Positions 10,471 through 21,116 of a stretch of DNA of 64,000 nucleotides are shown here, piece by piece. Positions within the stretch are counted from its first letter, which is position 1; each line of letters begins with the position of its first letter. The translations under genes and the position numbers were made by a program. The stretch is taken from the NCBI GenBank assembly GCA_026119935.1, contig JALRMH010000034.1, positions 62,001 to 126,000 of the forward strand. The letters run 5' to 3'. This DNA is from Endothia cerciana (Eukaryota; Ascomycota; Sordariomycetes; Diaporthales; Cryphonectriaceae). Below the pieces are notes generated by a model. The model was given only the letters and a program-made list of their open reading frames with translations. It did not search any database and was not told the origin of the DNA.

Positions 10471-11708
10471 CGGGAGGAGTGATCGAGCCTGGGGAATAAG
10501 AACAGAGCGGTGGGTGTGCGCTCAGGAGACAACCCAGCTCACCATTACATTGCCGCTCAGATATGTCCAGCTTCGTTCGTAATGGCGACCCTTCGCCTGT
10601 CTTTATACCGGGCAGACTTCTGGATGTATGAGGCATCGTCTGCACGCACCCCGGATGCGACTGGATGTGATAGCCTTCTTTGTGTTTGACAACGTCAATC
10701 AATTACATACATAGCCGACGCCATCCGACAGCCGAGAAGCATGGGTTGAGGCCAAAGCGTGGCTTGGCCGGGCGCGGATCTGGTAGACGGGCCAAAAGTG
10801 TCGTGTCGCTTTCTCCGGTGAGGGTTCAGCTCGAGTATCACGGTGCAACATGCATTGAGATCCAACGGCGTCCCTGGTGCGGTCGGGCACAGATGAGGCA
10901 ACCAGGCGACGAGGCGCACTTCTCTGGCTGACCGGTTCGCACATGTATCTGCATAACGCCCTCACCCCGACATCTCCCTCCCAGCCCCCTTTGTGTCCCC
11001 CAGCGAGGAGAAGTTGCTGGAAGTGTAATCGGGATCGAGGCTATGAGGTGTCAAGAGAGAAGCAGAGGTTCCTCTCTGGCCGTGTGTTCGCACATACTGG
11101 TCTGGATATTGATGAGCTACGCAACTTATGGGCTGATAGGAGAGTACTCTTCTTGCTGACCACAGCCCGACACTGCAGGCAAACACGGCGTCTTCACCAA
11201 GATCACGGGTCTCATGGGCGCTTCGCCTCTGCCTATTACATCCCCTTGCATGTTGCATCGCCTCTCGCTGTGCCGACTTTCTGCTCTGTATGTCAGATTG
11301 GGTAGCAACTTCTTATTAGGCAAAAGGACGTCGACCTGTCGGGCCTTTTCCCTCGGTCCCCTCCATTCATCCGGTTCTGGCCTTGGGGGACCCCACGCCT
11401 CGTGCGGCTCAATGTTGAGAGCGAGGCAGCCCCCGTGACGTTCTTCCTCCCAGCCTCAACCGCACTTATTAAGTTACCACCTGGGCACGACCACGGCACT
11501 TACCCGACTCAGCTGCTCGGTTTAAATTTCCTGAGGGACACTCGACCTCATACTCGGAAATAACCTGTCACCTGCAGGTCAATCTTGGGCCTTTATATTA
11601 CTGCCCATCAACTTCGGTTGGTGGTTTCTCTTTTTCGGGTCACAAAGGTCTCGACTCCTCCAGAGTTCAACAGCAACACGCCACATCAACATCAGCTCGT
11701 GCAACAAG
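10471..11708. other. Divergent intergenic region
   Basis: Spacer between two divergently transcribed membrane-protein genes. Scattered short frames in several phases show no family features. No repeat or RNA gene recognised. Confidence 0.45.
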
Positions 11709-13072
11709 ATGGACTCTTACGGCTCGCAAACCTGTTGGATGCGGATCCTCCTCCCTGCCCGGTTGATCTCCGGGAGTCTTCTACTCAGCTCGGCCCTTTC
11801 CTATCCAATGCTGTCTAGGGGCGGCAGCGAGTGGTCCACAACGTGAGTCTATCTCCGGAGCCCACATAGACCCTCCCAAAAGAGAAACGAACATTCGCAG
11901 GGCAGAAATGGCATCCCTTGGAGCCAAGGCCCGCCCCCAGGACACGGGCCATTTCATCGCTGCGCCCAACTGTCGCACTGGAGAAATCGTCGCTACGCCT
12001 TGCTCACGGCCACCCATTCTTGGCCCTGCGAATATCGACTCTCTCTCTCTCTCTCTGCGCCTACCCAAGGGCTTCCCACCTTTTGGTTTTGGATTCCTAG
12101 CCATGCTGTCACTTCCCCGAGGCCTTGCTGGACAGAATGCCCGGGATCCCTGAGCGCTAAACGTGACCGCAGATCGCTTGCCATCTTCTTCGTGTCAGCC
12201 GGGCTCTTCAACACCTTGAACGTCCCCGAAATCCTCTCGTGAATATGTCCCCCTTCGCACGAGCGTATCTGTATATCTGACTAGGCTTCCCCAGGTACGG
12301 TTGCTGCACTCTAGTGGTGTGCCTCATCGCGATGATCCCCATCATGAGCTTTGGCCGCACCACCCTCGAGGAGCACACCCGGTTCATACCGGTCTACGTC
12401 ATGGGTTTGAGCTTCCTGACAGCCGCCTGGCCGTCACTGTTCAGGAGTCTTGGGTGGCCGTCAGGTAACACGAGGGTTCTGATGCGCCAATGTCCCAGGT
12501 CTTCGGCCTACATACCCCTTGCCGGAGTCGACATCGACGATGAGCCCGACACTCCCACTTCCAGCCCGAGTGGATCAACGGGCTCGCTCGTCGTATCCGT
12601 TTCGGATGGGGTGCCACAGCCGCTAGGCCCGCAGCCGGAGCAGGAAGCCCAGCCGGAGGAGGACCCAGAGCCGGACAAAGACCCAGGATCGGACCGGCAG
12701 GAACAGTCAGCGTCGCGCGCCTCTGCCTCAGGCCTGGCCTCCCCTGGTGCAAGTCCTCCGCGAGCAAGGTCACTGCCCCCGTCCACGGCCGCGGAGGAGG
12801 TTGAGTTCATGCTCATGGGCCCCCGGTCTGTCTGTTCACAAGACTTCCATACAGACACGAGCATCTCGCTCAGCTCGAGCGGGACCCTGCCGTCCGAGAT
12901 GTCGGGCAACGCACTCATCTTCTTCCCGGAGGAAACCTCCCCCGGGTGCCGTGTCCCGAGGACCACCGTGAGGAGGGCTGACATCAATGCCCTGGGACAG
13001 ACGTGCCGTGGTGTCCGTGTGGGCACCGCGCCGCTGACCTCACACTTGCTCCGGGCAAGCCGGACAATGTAA
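11709..13072 (+). CDS. Uncharacterised integral membrane protein with long acidic tail
   Basis: Four exons, 11709-11842, 11901-12107, 12173-12238 and 12295-13072, keep a single frame through introns of 58, 65 and 56 nt and yield about 394 residues. The first and third donors (GTGAGT, GTGAAT) are good; the second (GTCACT) is weak but has a GCTAAAC branch site and a CGCAG acceptor. Hydrophobic stretches occur at the N-terminus (RLISGSLLLSSALSY), across the exon 2/3 junction (FGFLAML joined to SLAIFFVSAGLF) and early in exon 4 (CCTLVVCLIAMIPIM and FIPVYVMGLSFLTAAW). The remainder is a long Ser/Pro/Glu/Asp-rich, probably disordered cytosolic tail. I do not recognise the family. A CT-repeat stretch falls in exon 2. 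Confidence 0.5.
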
Positions 13073-15144
13073 CCATCGGCCGTCGCACCCCAGTTCTGCA
13101 CCAGCGGGATGCCTGCCTCTTAACCCTGGGCGGCGCGCTGTAAGCAGCCGGCATTCCGGGTTGTCATCTCCTTGCTCTCGTCCCAAGCGCCGCTTGATGA
13201 TCACTACCATTTCTCTTTTGCTCCTGTTGAATTTTTATTCGCATTTGGGAACCGTCTGATCCCGGTGGTAACGGCCTCAAATTATCCTCCTGGCATGCAA
13301 GAGGGGCGGGACCGCCCTGGACCATGACCACACATTACTTCATGGATCGTATTGCGGCCGCTGGTCCTGCCGGTGGCCCGCCGACTGGAATGAGATCAGC
13401 CAAGGTTTCCCCTAGGACATCGTCTTTGAGCGCCTTCTTATCGGAGTTTGAGGCATCTCGGAGTGGAGGGCGCAGGCGGAATTCTGGCATCACTCGCTGG
13501 TATATAAATACATCGTGTTCGGGACGGATGTAGAGGACTCCAGGGGCTCTCAAGACGCAAAGCCGTTACTTCCATTTTTTTAACATCGTGTCAATAGGGT
13601 CTCTCACTCCGCGGGCCAGGATGGCCGCTGCAACCTGTATATAGCAATTAGCTCTGGTCATCGCGAAGGAGTACCGGTATGACCGGCTTGCCCATGTATG
13701 GTTATTTTGGGAGAGGGGGGTTTTGGGGGAGTTTTGGGGGGGGGGGGGGGACTGACTATAGAGACCCCAAGGGATGGCTTCTTCGTCGACCAATTCTGCG
13801 GAGACAGCGGTATGCCAAGTCATCGAGATAGGAAGGCCCACCATCGATCGCCTGGACGTCGTGGGTGCAGCTAGCTTGGAGGCTCTGGTGGACTGATACT
13901 GACAGGATATTCGAGTACCCAGGGCGGGTCTCTCAGGACCGCCTTATGGAAGATTATAGGTAGATGCCTGGATCAGGACAGATGCAGGGCCCGATGTGGC
14001 TCGCACTCCTCGAAAAAACAGAGCGCCCCTCTCCAAACGCTGCCCTCCCAAACCTTCCGCCTCTTTTAAATATTGACGGGAAGGACACGCACGACCCGGG
14101 CGATGCTGATAGTGACCATTTGGGTTCGCCCTGGCCTACACCCGGGCGGCTCGGGATCGCCTAGGTGGACTACGGCCCAGCTATGTAGTAGGCCTGACTG
14201 CTGGCAGGCTTGAAGCGAAACGGACTCTTTGAGTCGGGCTGCAGTCGAGGTTTGAACGTTCCTGGAACCCGATGGGTTTGGAAACCTCGACGGACCGGAC
14301 GTACGAAACTCAAGGCATATGATGCATCCGTCCACTCATCCAGTACATATGCCCCTGCCTTTTCATGAAGACAAGGAGAAGATGCCACATCGACCGCACC
14401 GCTCTACCAGGTGTCGAGGTGGGCGATTCCAGAGCAAACCGCTTCTAGAGAGGCTCGAGGAATCCGTATGGCTCACTTCCTTTGCAGAGACGTAACTGGC
14501 TGTCCAATGGGATCGCGACTCCTTCATTCTCTGTGCATTGCTACCCATTCCTGAGGCGTTTCTGATAATCAGAACTGCAGCGATCGACGAATTGCCCTGC
14601 CGGCCAGGCCAGGCCAGCGCGACAGACTTTCTGATTTGCGTGAACAGTGCGAGATCTTGAGAACGGCGAGTCGAAAAAGTGAGATCACTTAAGATTTTAG
14701 CAAGATGGACAACAACTGTTTATTGAGATATAAACTCATCGCTTTCTCTAGCAAATTTTTCCTGTTTGTTTGACTTTTCACGCCAACACTTTTTCTCGGT
14801 CTGTCTGTCTGTCTTCCTGTATCCACAAACCTTGTTGCCGTCTAGTCAACCAACAGGCGACCGGATTCTTTATCCTGGTCATGCGAATCTATTGCATCAT
14901 CTATTCGGTTGGATGGATGGACAGCTACGTTGGCCGGGTGCAACGCAAAGACCGCATCGCAGAAAGCTGTCCAGTTACGTGCTGTAGTTAAAAGGGTCTG
15001 GTGCCCAACTTTTGCAGCTAGATTGATTGGCTGGGTCGTGGCCAAAATTTGTTCGCCCAAGTCATGGTGGGCAAAAGATGTCAATGAACGTCGATAATAC
15101 AGCGCAGCCGGCCTTTGCTGCGACTTGGCAAGTCAGTGTCAGCT
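13073..15144. other. Intergenic, about 2.1 kb, with weak coding-like stretches
   Basis: No confident gene. The minus strand between 13335 and 13900 has coding-like pieces: one of about 70 residues at 13335-13553 containing VLYIRPEHDVFIYQRVMPEF, and one starting MVGLPISMTWHTAVSAEL at 13844. I could not join them in a consistent spliced frame. A G15 run lies at 13736-13750. Confidence 0.4.
13736..13750 (+). repeat. Poly(G) run, 15 bases
   Basis: G15 preceded by a series of shorter G runs (13710-13735), giving a G-rich block on the plus strand with potential to form a G-quadruplex. Confidence 0.85.
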
Positions 15145-18100
15145 TTAGAACTCCCAGTCTGGGTCGTCTCCGATAGATTGGATGGCCCAGTTGAACTTCT
15201 CGCGCAGGGTCTTCGGGAAGAGACGCTCGATGGGCACACCCATCTTGTTCGAGAAGACGACGCTGAGGCGAGGGTCGATGTAGTTCTGTGAAACCAAGTT
15301 AATGAGTGCCCCCGACCGATACGCAAATGGAAAAACTTACGATCTTGGAGGTTCCCAGGGCAACCTCCTTGTTGCCCTCACGGTCGGCAGACTGAGCCTC
15401 GAGATTCTTGATGCGCTCTTCGATCTTCTTGATCTGACCCTCGAGCTTCTCGACCGTAGGGCCCCTGCCTTCAGCCTCAACCTTCTTGGTTTTGTTCTCC
15501 TTCTTGAACTTGGCCTCGAGCTCTTTGACAGCCTTTAGGCGCTCCTTAAGCTCCTTCTCGGGCATAGGCTTCTTCTTCTCGGCAACCAGCTTCTCGTTGT
15601 CCTTCTGGAACTTCTTGGTGATCTTGGTGCGTTGCTCCTCGATAAGGAATGCCTGATGTTGTAGGACCCACTCCTCGGTGAGATCCTCATCCCTCTCGAA
15701 GAACTCGGCTCCCTTCTTCTTCTTTTGCTTGGTGTCGACATCCAGGATCATCATCTTCGTCCGCCATCTCTGGTACTTCGCACCCTTGATCTGCGGACGA
15801 GAAGTCAGTACACATACCGCACTACGCGCCCCGGGCACGGACTTACCCGGTCGATCATCTTCTCCATCTGCTCCTCGTGCTTGGCACCAACACTGCGCTT
15901 GTGGTTGCAGAGAATGGCAACCTCGCGATTGCAGTCGTTGTAGAGCTTGACTTTCTCGTTGATGGTCTTGTTTCTGTGCTCGTCCGGGTTCAGCTTTGTG
16001 AGGAGGTTTGACATGGTGTACGAAGCGTTGTAGGTACGGAACACCTTGGCAGTCAGGCCTTCCATGTAGTTCGACAAGTGCTTGTTGAGTTGCGAGGTCT
16101 GTGTTCAGGTCAGCATTGATCAGCAGGCTTGTTCCTGGCTAGGTGCACTCACGTTCACTCGGTCAAAGATGTCATCTCCGTCCTCCTTGGGTGGCTTCTT
16201 GAACATTCTCAGGTTCTTGAAGACTTGACGGTCGACCTGGCATTCGTCATAGTACCGAATGCTGTCCTTTCCGAGGAAGTCGAAAATGATGATATCCGGC
16301 TCCCGCAGGGTGACGTGCTCATACTTCAGAGAACAGCAGCCGACCGTGTCGGCTTCGTTCTCGGTATCTTTCTCGTTGCCGGCTCTGAGGGCGAACTTGT
16401 CGATCAGGTACATGGCAGTGGCCATCTGGCGCTCCTGCATCATGTCGCTCTTCAACTTCTTTTCGTAGTCCTTGCGAATGAAATCAATGCGCTTCTTCAG
16501 CTCACGGGCCTTCTCGAACTTCTTGAAGTCCGCCTTGCCCTTCACGGAGGCACTAGCAGCAAGCATGACGTATTTGTAGTTGCCATTGACGTTCTCCTGC
16601 CACATGGCCAGCCAGGTCGCCTTGTTGTCATGTTGGACAGCCTTCCACTTGTGTCCTGCTGGTGGCTCAGGCACTGGGACCCCCTTGCCAATGTTGATGG
16701 TGACCTGTTCTGGCATGACCCGCTTCTTGATCTTGCCGGTCTTTGGATGCTCGCCGCGGCCACGGAAGAGTCCAGGCGGTTCAACGCGGAAATTGCCGAC
16801 CTTCTCTTTGCGGCCGTCCCACTTGCAGTACATGAACGGCTCCTCGACCCTCAGCCGCTTCTCCTTCTCCTCCTGCTTCTTCTCCTTCGACCATGCCTTC
16901 TTCTCCTCAGAAACCTTCTTGAAGTACTCGTACATGGGCTCAAAGTTCAGCTTGGAGAAGTCCTTCACATCAACCTTGTTGCCGTTCTTGTCCTTGGCGC
17001 CTCCAGTCTTCTTGAGAATTGCAGTGAAATCAGCGAAGAAGTTCTTCTGGAAGACCGGGTTTTTCACGTTGTTCTCCGAGTTCAGCATGAAGCCGAAGTA
17101 GGATGCGGCCTCTTCAGCATCGATGTGGAGCTCCAGGGGGGTGCCGTCGTAGTAGAGCCTCACATTCTTCGGCAGAGGCTCGTACTCAGGGGGGAATAGA
17201 ACGCCACTGTGCTCCAGAGTGTTCCACTTGATAGTGTCGTCTTCCGGTTTTTGCTCGTTCCACCACTCGTGCGCCTCTTCCTCGTCGTCACCGTCATCTG
17301 GAGACTTGGACTTGGCCTCAACCTTCTTCGGCGCGGCCTTGCCTTTCGTAGGGGCCTTCTCGGTCTTCACGCCGTTGACCTTTTTCGAAGCGGTGCCGTT
17401 TGGCTGGCGCTTGGCCGTCTTCGCGATCGGTTCATCCTCGGACGAGTCCTCGGTCTTGATGGGCTTCTTGGGAGCGGGCTTCTTGACCTTGGCCTCCTTG
17501 GCGCGGATGGCCTTCGCGTCCTTTTCGGCTTGCTTCTCGATCTGCGCCTTCTTCTTGGCGAGCTTGACGGTGAGAGGCTGGTCTTCGTCGGACGAGTCGT
17601 CGGCGGGCAGGGACGTCTCGTTGATAGAGGGAGGCAGCTTTCTCTTCACCATGGGCTCGTCGTCGCTATCGGACTCATGCTTGGGAGCCACCTTGGGTCG
17701 CTTGGCCTGAATCCTCAAGGTCAGGAATGGAACGAAGCGGGGGGGGGGGGGGCCGAGCGAAAAGTGGGAAGCGGCGAAGCGCAACACGGATGGATTTACG
17801 TACCATAGGGGCGTCGTCGCTATCCGACTCGTCCTTGTAACTGATGTTCTTGCTGATGGACTCGCGCGCTTTCCTCTTGGGAGTTCCGTTTGGGTGATCT
17901 ATGTCCATTGGGTCGCTGGAGACCGGGCCGTTGCGGATGGAGATGCCTGCAGCGGAATGCTGACCCTTGGCGGGGGAGGACTCATCCATAGACTTGTCTT
18001 CCGACTTCGAAATCCTGGAAGCCGAGACTACAGGTAAGACAGGCCAGGCCGATCAGCACCACAAGACAACGAACTTCTCCGAGGACGCGGGTCAAAGACA

Positions 18101-18269
18101 GTTGTCAACGTGAAAAAGGGGGCCAGTAGAGCAATGTGACACGTAGGTGAGGGCGTAGGGTCGGGGTGCCTTGCATCGACGTGGCTGGCACGTGAAGAGG
18201 GCTCGAGGGCTACTTACGATGGGTGCCATTCGACCGGGCCAGAGGCGTATCGTCGTCCGAGGAAGACAT
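15145..18269 (-). CDS. TOP1: DNA topoisomerase I (type IB)
   Basis: Six exons on the minus strand: 18218-18269, 17804-18027, 16153-17706, 15847-16098, 15341-15790, 15145-15285. All phases agree and give 890 residues. The N-terminal 230 or so residues are the usual charged, Lys/Ser/Asp-rich region with nuclear-localisation-type basic clusters. The core domain follows (from about EWWNEQKPEDDTIKWNTLEH) and includes RAGNEKDTENEADTVGCCSL with catalytic-core arginine and lysine positions. A Lys/Glu-rich coiled-coil linker precedes the C-terminal domain, where SKINYIDPR holds the active-site Tyr (about residue 846); the last intron splits this motif between Ile and Asn. The enzyme relaxes supercoils by nicking and religating one strand through a 3'-phosphotyrosine. 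Intron 1 is long (190 nt) and intron 2 contains a 14-base G run (C on the sense strand). Confidence 0.96.
17739..17752 (+). repeat. Poly(G) run inside TOP1 intron 2
   Basis: G14 on the plus strand, so C14 in the TOP1 transcript, within the 97-nt intron 17707-17803. Confidence 0.85.
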
Positions 18270-19196
18270 GGTGGCCGACCTTGACGAGGGATCAGGTGTA
18301 TTCGAGGTTGCTGATTTGGAGGTGGCGCCTTGAAGACGGGTTGGTGCCGGGGTTCGGTAGTACGGGCAGGGCCTGGGCTGCTGCAGGTGGTTGCCGCGCG
18401 AAGGTACTAGTAAGTAAAGTGGGCAGGGAGAAGGGGGTAGGGAGGGAGGGAAGGTCTGCAAGACGACTTCGTTCTCTGGGAGAGAGGGATGGGGAGAGAG
18501 AGGGGGGGGGGGGGGAGAGAGAGAGAAAGAGGGAAAGAGAAAGGATGAGGTTCGGGATCCGAGATCTCTTCAGAGGGGAAAAAAGGCTAGGAGACGGTCA
18601 GATTTATGATTGGGCAGAGGCTAAACCGGCTGTGAAGATCCAAGCTCGGCCAGTGTGGTGGGTGGAAGGGAAAGTTCGAAGGGCCAGGGCGAGGGCGAGG
18701 CGGGAAATGGAAGAAGAGAGAAACAATGGCCTCGTCCGGCCTGCACTGCTTGCTGCTGCGAGACAGGGACGGCGCAAAGTGTAGCGTGCAGCTATTGTTG
18801 CGAAACTTGCCAGCCCTGACAGAGTCGCCTTACTATGTATGGCAGAGGGCTCTGAGGAGGGTGGGTCGCAGGATTCATGGCTGTCACTGGACCCAGGCCT
18901 CAAGCTGCTCTGGGAGGAGTTGTAGTTGGCCTGCAGGGATTTAGCGCTTACCCCCACCGTCAGAGCAGCGAACCGCCGGGAAAACACGTGACGGCGACTG
19001 CCGGCTCTTTGAGAAGCAAGCGGAAGCCCGTCTGGGCTGCTTGACGAGAAGTTCGTTGCAAGCCGCCCAACAAACCCTCTGTCAACAACCAAATCGGTCC
19101 CCTCCCCCCCCGATCAATTGGCCCCCCGACCGTTCCTGCTCAACCGAGCCCTCGCCAGCAGAGCAGTTCCCCCTTCAGACACCGCCGTCTTCAAAG
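18270..19196. promoter_or_regulatory. Divergent promoter region of TOP1 and ATP3
   Basis: The 927-bp spacer separates the divergent start codons of topoisomerase I (-) and ATP synthase gamma (+). It holds a G14 run (18502-18515) embedded in a GA-rich microsatellite at about 18480-18545, a purine tract typical of nucleosome-poor promoter sequence. Regulatory function is inferred from position only. Confidence 0.5.
18480..18545 (+). repeat. GA-rich microsatellite with G14
   Basis: Continuous purine tract of GA dinucleotides interrupted by 14 G residues, read directly between the divergent TOP1 and ATP3 genes. Confidence 0.85.
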
Positions 19197-20465
19197 ATGT
19201 TGTCCAGAGCTGCGCGACCGGCTCTGCGAGCTGGAGCTGCAATTCCCTCCCGGTACGTGATGGCCCGCGCCCTTCGACGTCACTCCTCGGAAAAGGTTGG
19301 CCGGGGGTTTCTGGTGGAGGGGGAGACAAGATGCATCAGTGGGAAGGACAGAAAAAGAAAGAGAAAGAGAAAGAGAAAGAGAAGGAGCAGGAGCAGCAGC
19401 AAGGAGGGGGAACAAGGTCGCCGTCCGGCAGAAGCTAATCAATATCCCTCACCACCAACAGCGCCGTCACATCCACCCCCAATGCCGCCGCCGGCTTCGC
19501 AACGCTGCGCGAGATCGAGGGCCGCCTCAAGTCGATCCGCAACATCGAGAAGATCACCAACACCATGAAGATCGTCGCCTCGACCAAGCTCACCCGCGCC
19601 CAGCGCGCCATGACCCAGGGCAAGGTCTACGGCCAGACCAGCAAGGAGGTCTTCGAGCAGGCCGAGACCAAGGCCCTCGAGGGCGAGGACAGGAAGACCT
19701 TGCTCGTCGCCTGCTCCTCCGACAAGGGCCTGTGCGGCGGCATCCACTCCGGCATGTCCCGCTACATCCGCCGCCTCTACGCCGAGAAGCCCAACGCGTA
19801 CGAGCTGGTCATCGTCGGCGAGAAGTGCAAGGCCCAGCTGTCGCGTACCCAGGCCAGGGACATCCAGCTCACCTTCGCCGGTATGGGCAAGGACATCCCT
19901 ACGTTTGCCGACGCCCAGGCCATTGCGGACCAGATCGTCCTCCTGCCGAACGAGTACGCCGAGGTCAAGGTCATCTACAACAAGTTCATCAACGCCCAGA
20001 GCTACGAGGCCTCCGAGACCGAGGCCTTCTCTGAGGAGGCTATCCAGGCTTCGCGTACGTCATTCGGGCTCCCACCGGCCCGGAGCGGCCCAACTAGGTA
20101 GCATGGTTAACACCGGTTCACAGAAAACTTCTCCGCCTTCGAGATCGATGAGGAGCTCCTGCCTAACCTTCGGGAATACTCCCTCGCCAACGCCATCTAC
20201 TGGGGTATGGCTGAGGGCCACGCCTGCGAGCAGTCTGCCCGCCGAAACGCTATGGATGTGAGTCAAACCCTTGTCCACACAGGCGACCTTCTGTTCTGTG
20301 TTTTCTCCTGGAACAACGTGCTGACGTCCTTTGCAGAACGCTTCCAAGAACGCTGGTGAGATGATCAGCAAGTACCAGATCCTCTTCAACCGAACCCGTC
20401 AGGCCGTCATTACTGGCGAACTGGTCGAGATTATCACTGGTGCCACCGCCTCCGCGGACATGTAA
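19197..20465 (+). CDS. ATP3: Mitochondrial ATP synthase subunit gamma
   Basis: Four exons: 19197-19252, 19462-20054, 20124-20257, 20337-20465; 303 residues. The N-terminus (MLSRAARPALRAGAAIPSR) is an Arg/Ala-rich mitochondrial presequence. The mature protein starts with the conserved gamma-subunit helix, FATLREIEGRLKSIRNIEKITNTMK, and ends with the matching C-terminal helix containing NRTRQAVITGELVEIITG. The middle has SSDKGLCGGIHSG, diagnostic of the family. The subunit is the central rotor shaft of F1, coupling proton flow to ATP synthesis in the mitochondrial inner membrane. Intron 1 (209 nt) directly follows the presequence-coding exon and contains a GAAAGA-type purine repeat near 19345-19400. 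Length is normal for fungi. Confidence 0.96.
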
Positions 20466-21116
20466 ATAGATTTCAGCCCAAATAGAAGTGGGGGGGGAGG
20501 GGGGGAGCTGTATGATGCCGGAAGGGCGTGCAAAAATCAAAGCAAATTTTCCCTTTGTACCACCGCACACCGCAAGGCTACATCTTTTGTCCATGTACCA
20601 AGAGCAGTAGAATCAAAACGGGGATCTGAGAGATGACAAGGCCCCTGCCATGATCTGTGCCGTTCCTGAGCGCAGTCTAAGAATGGCAGTCAGGTCAAGC
20701 TCATCTGGAGGTCTGGTCACAACCACCATACACCAGCATTCTTTAACACAGGCGAGACGGACCTTTAGTCTAGACTCGACGGCCATGTGGAACTAGGCCT
20801 AAGGAGTCAAATCATGTACACGTGCTTTTGGCAAGCTAAAAAATATTATATAAGCATATACACCACTTGTGTACTGGCAGTCCTCAAACCCCAGAATCTG
20901 CCCAAAGCCATGCCAGGTTTTCATGCCGAAAACACCATCCATGCGTGCTTGATGCATCGGTTTGTCCTTCCATGCCGCTCCACTTTGCGCCCCCCCTCCC
21001 CAACCACCACCCCCCCCCAAAAAATGTTAAAATATATATATATAATCAGAAGCTCCGTTTTGGGCACTTTTCAGCACCAGCCCACCAGACCTGACGGCCT
21101 AATATACTCGTGCGCG
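20466..21116. other. Convergent intergenic spacer
   Basis: 3' flanks of ATP3 (+) and the LSD1-like gene (-). Contains G runs near 20490-20507 and a C9A7 junction with adjacent AT repeat near 21009-21043, which could contribute to 3' end formation. No gene seen. Confidence 0.5.

Noticed and set aside
16129..17808. Long Leu-rich plus-strand frames
   Set aside because: Antisense to the large TOP1 exon; the composition is the mirror of Lys/Glu-rich codons.
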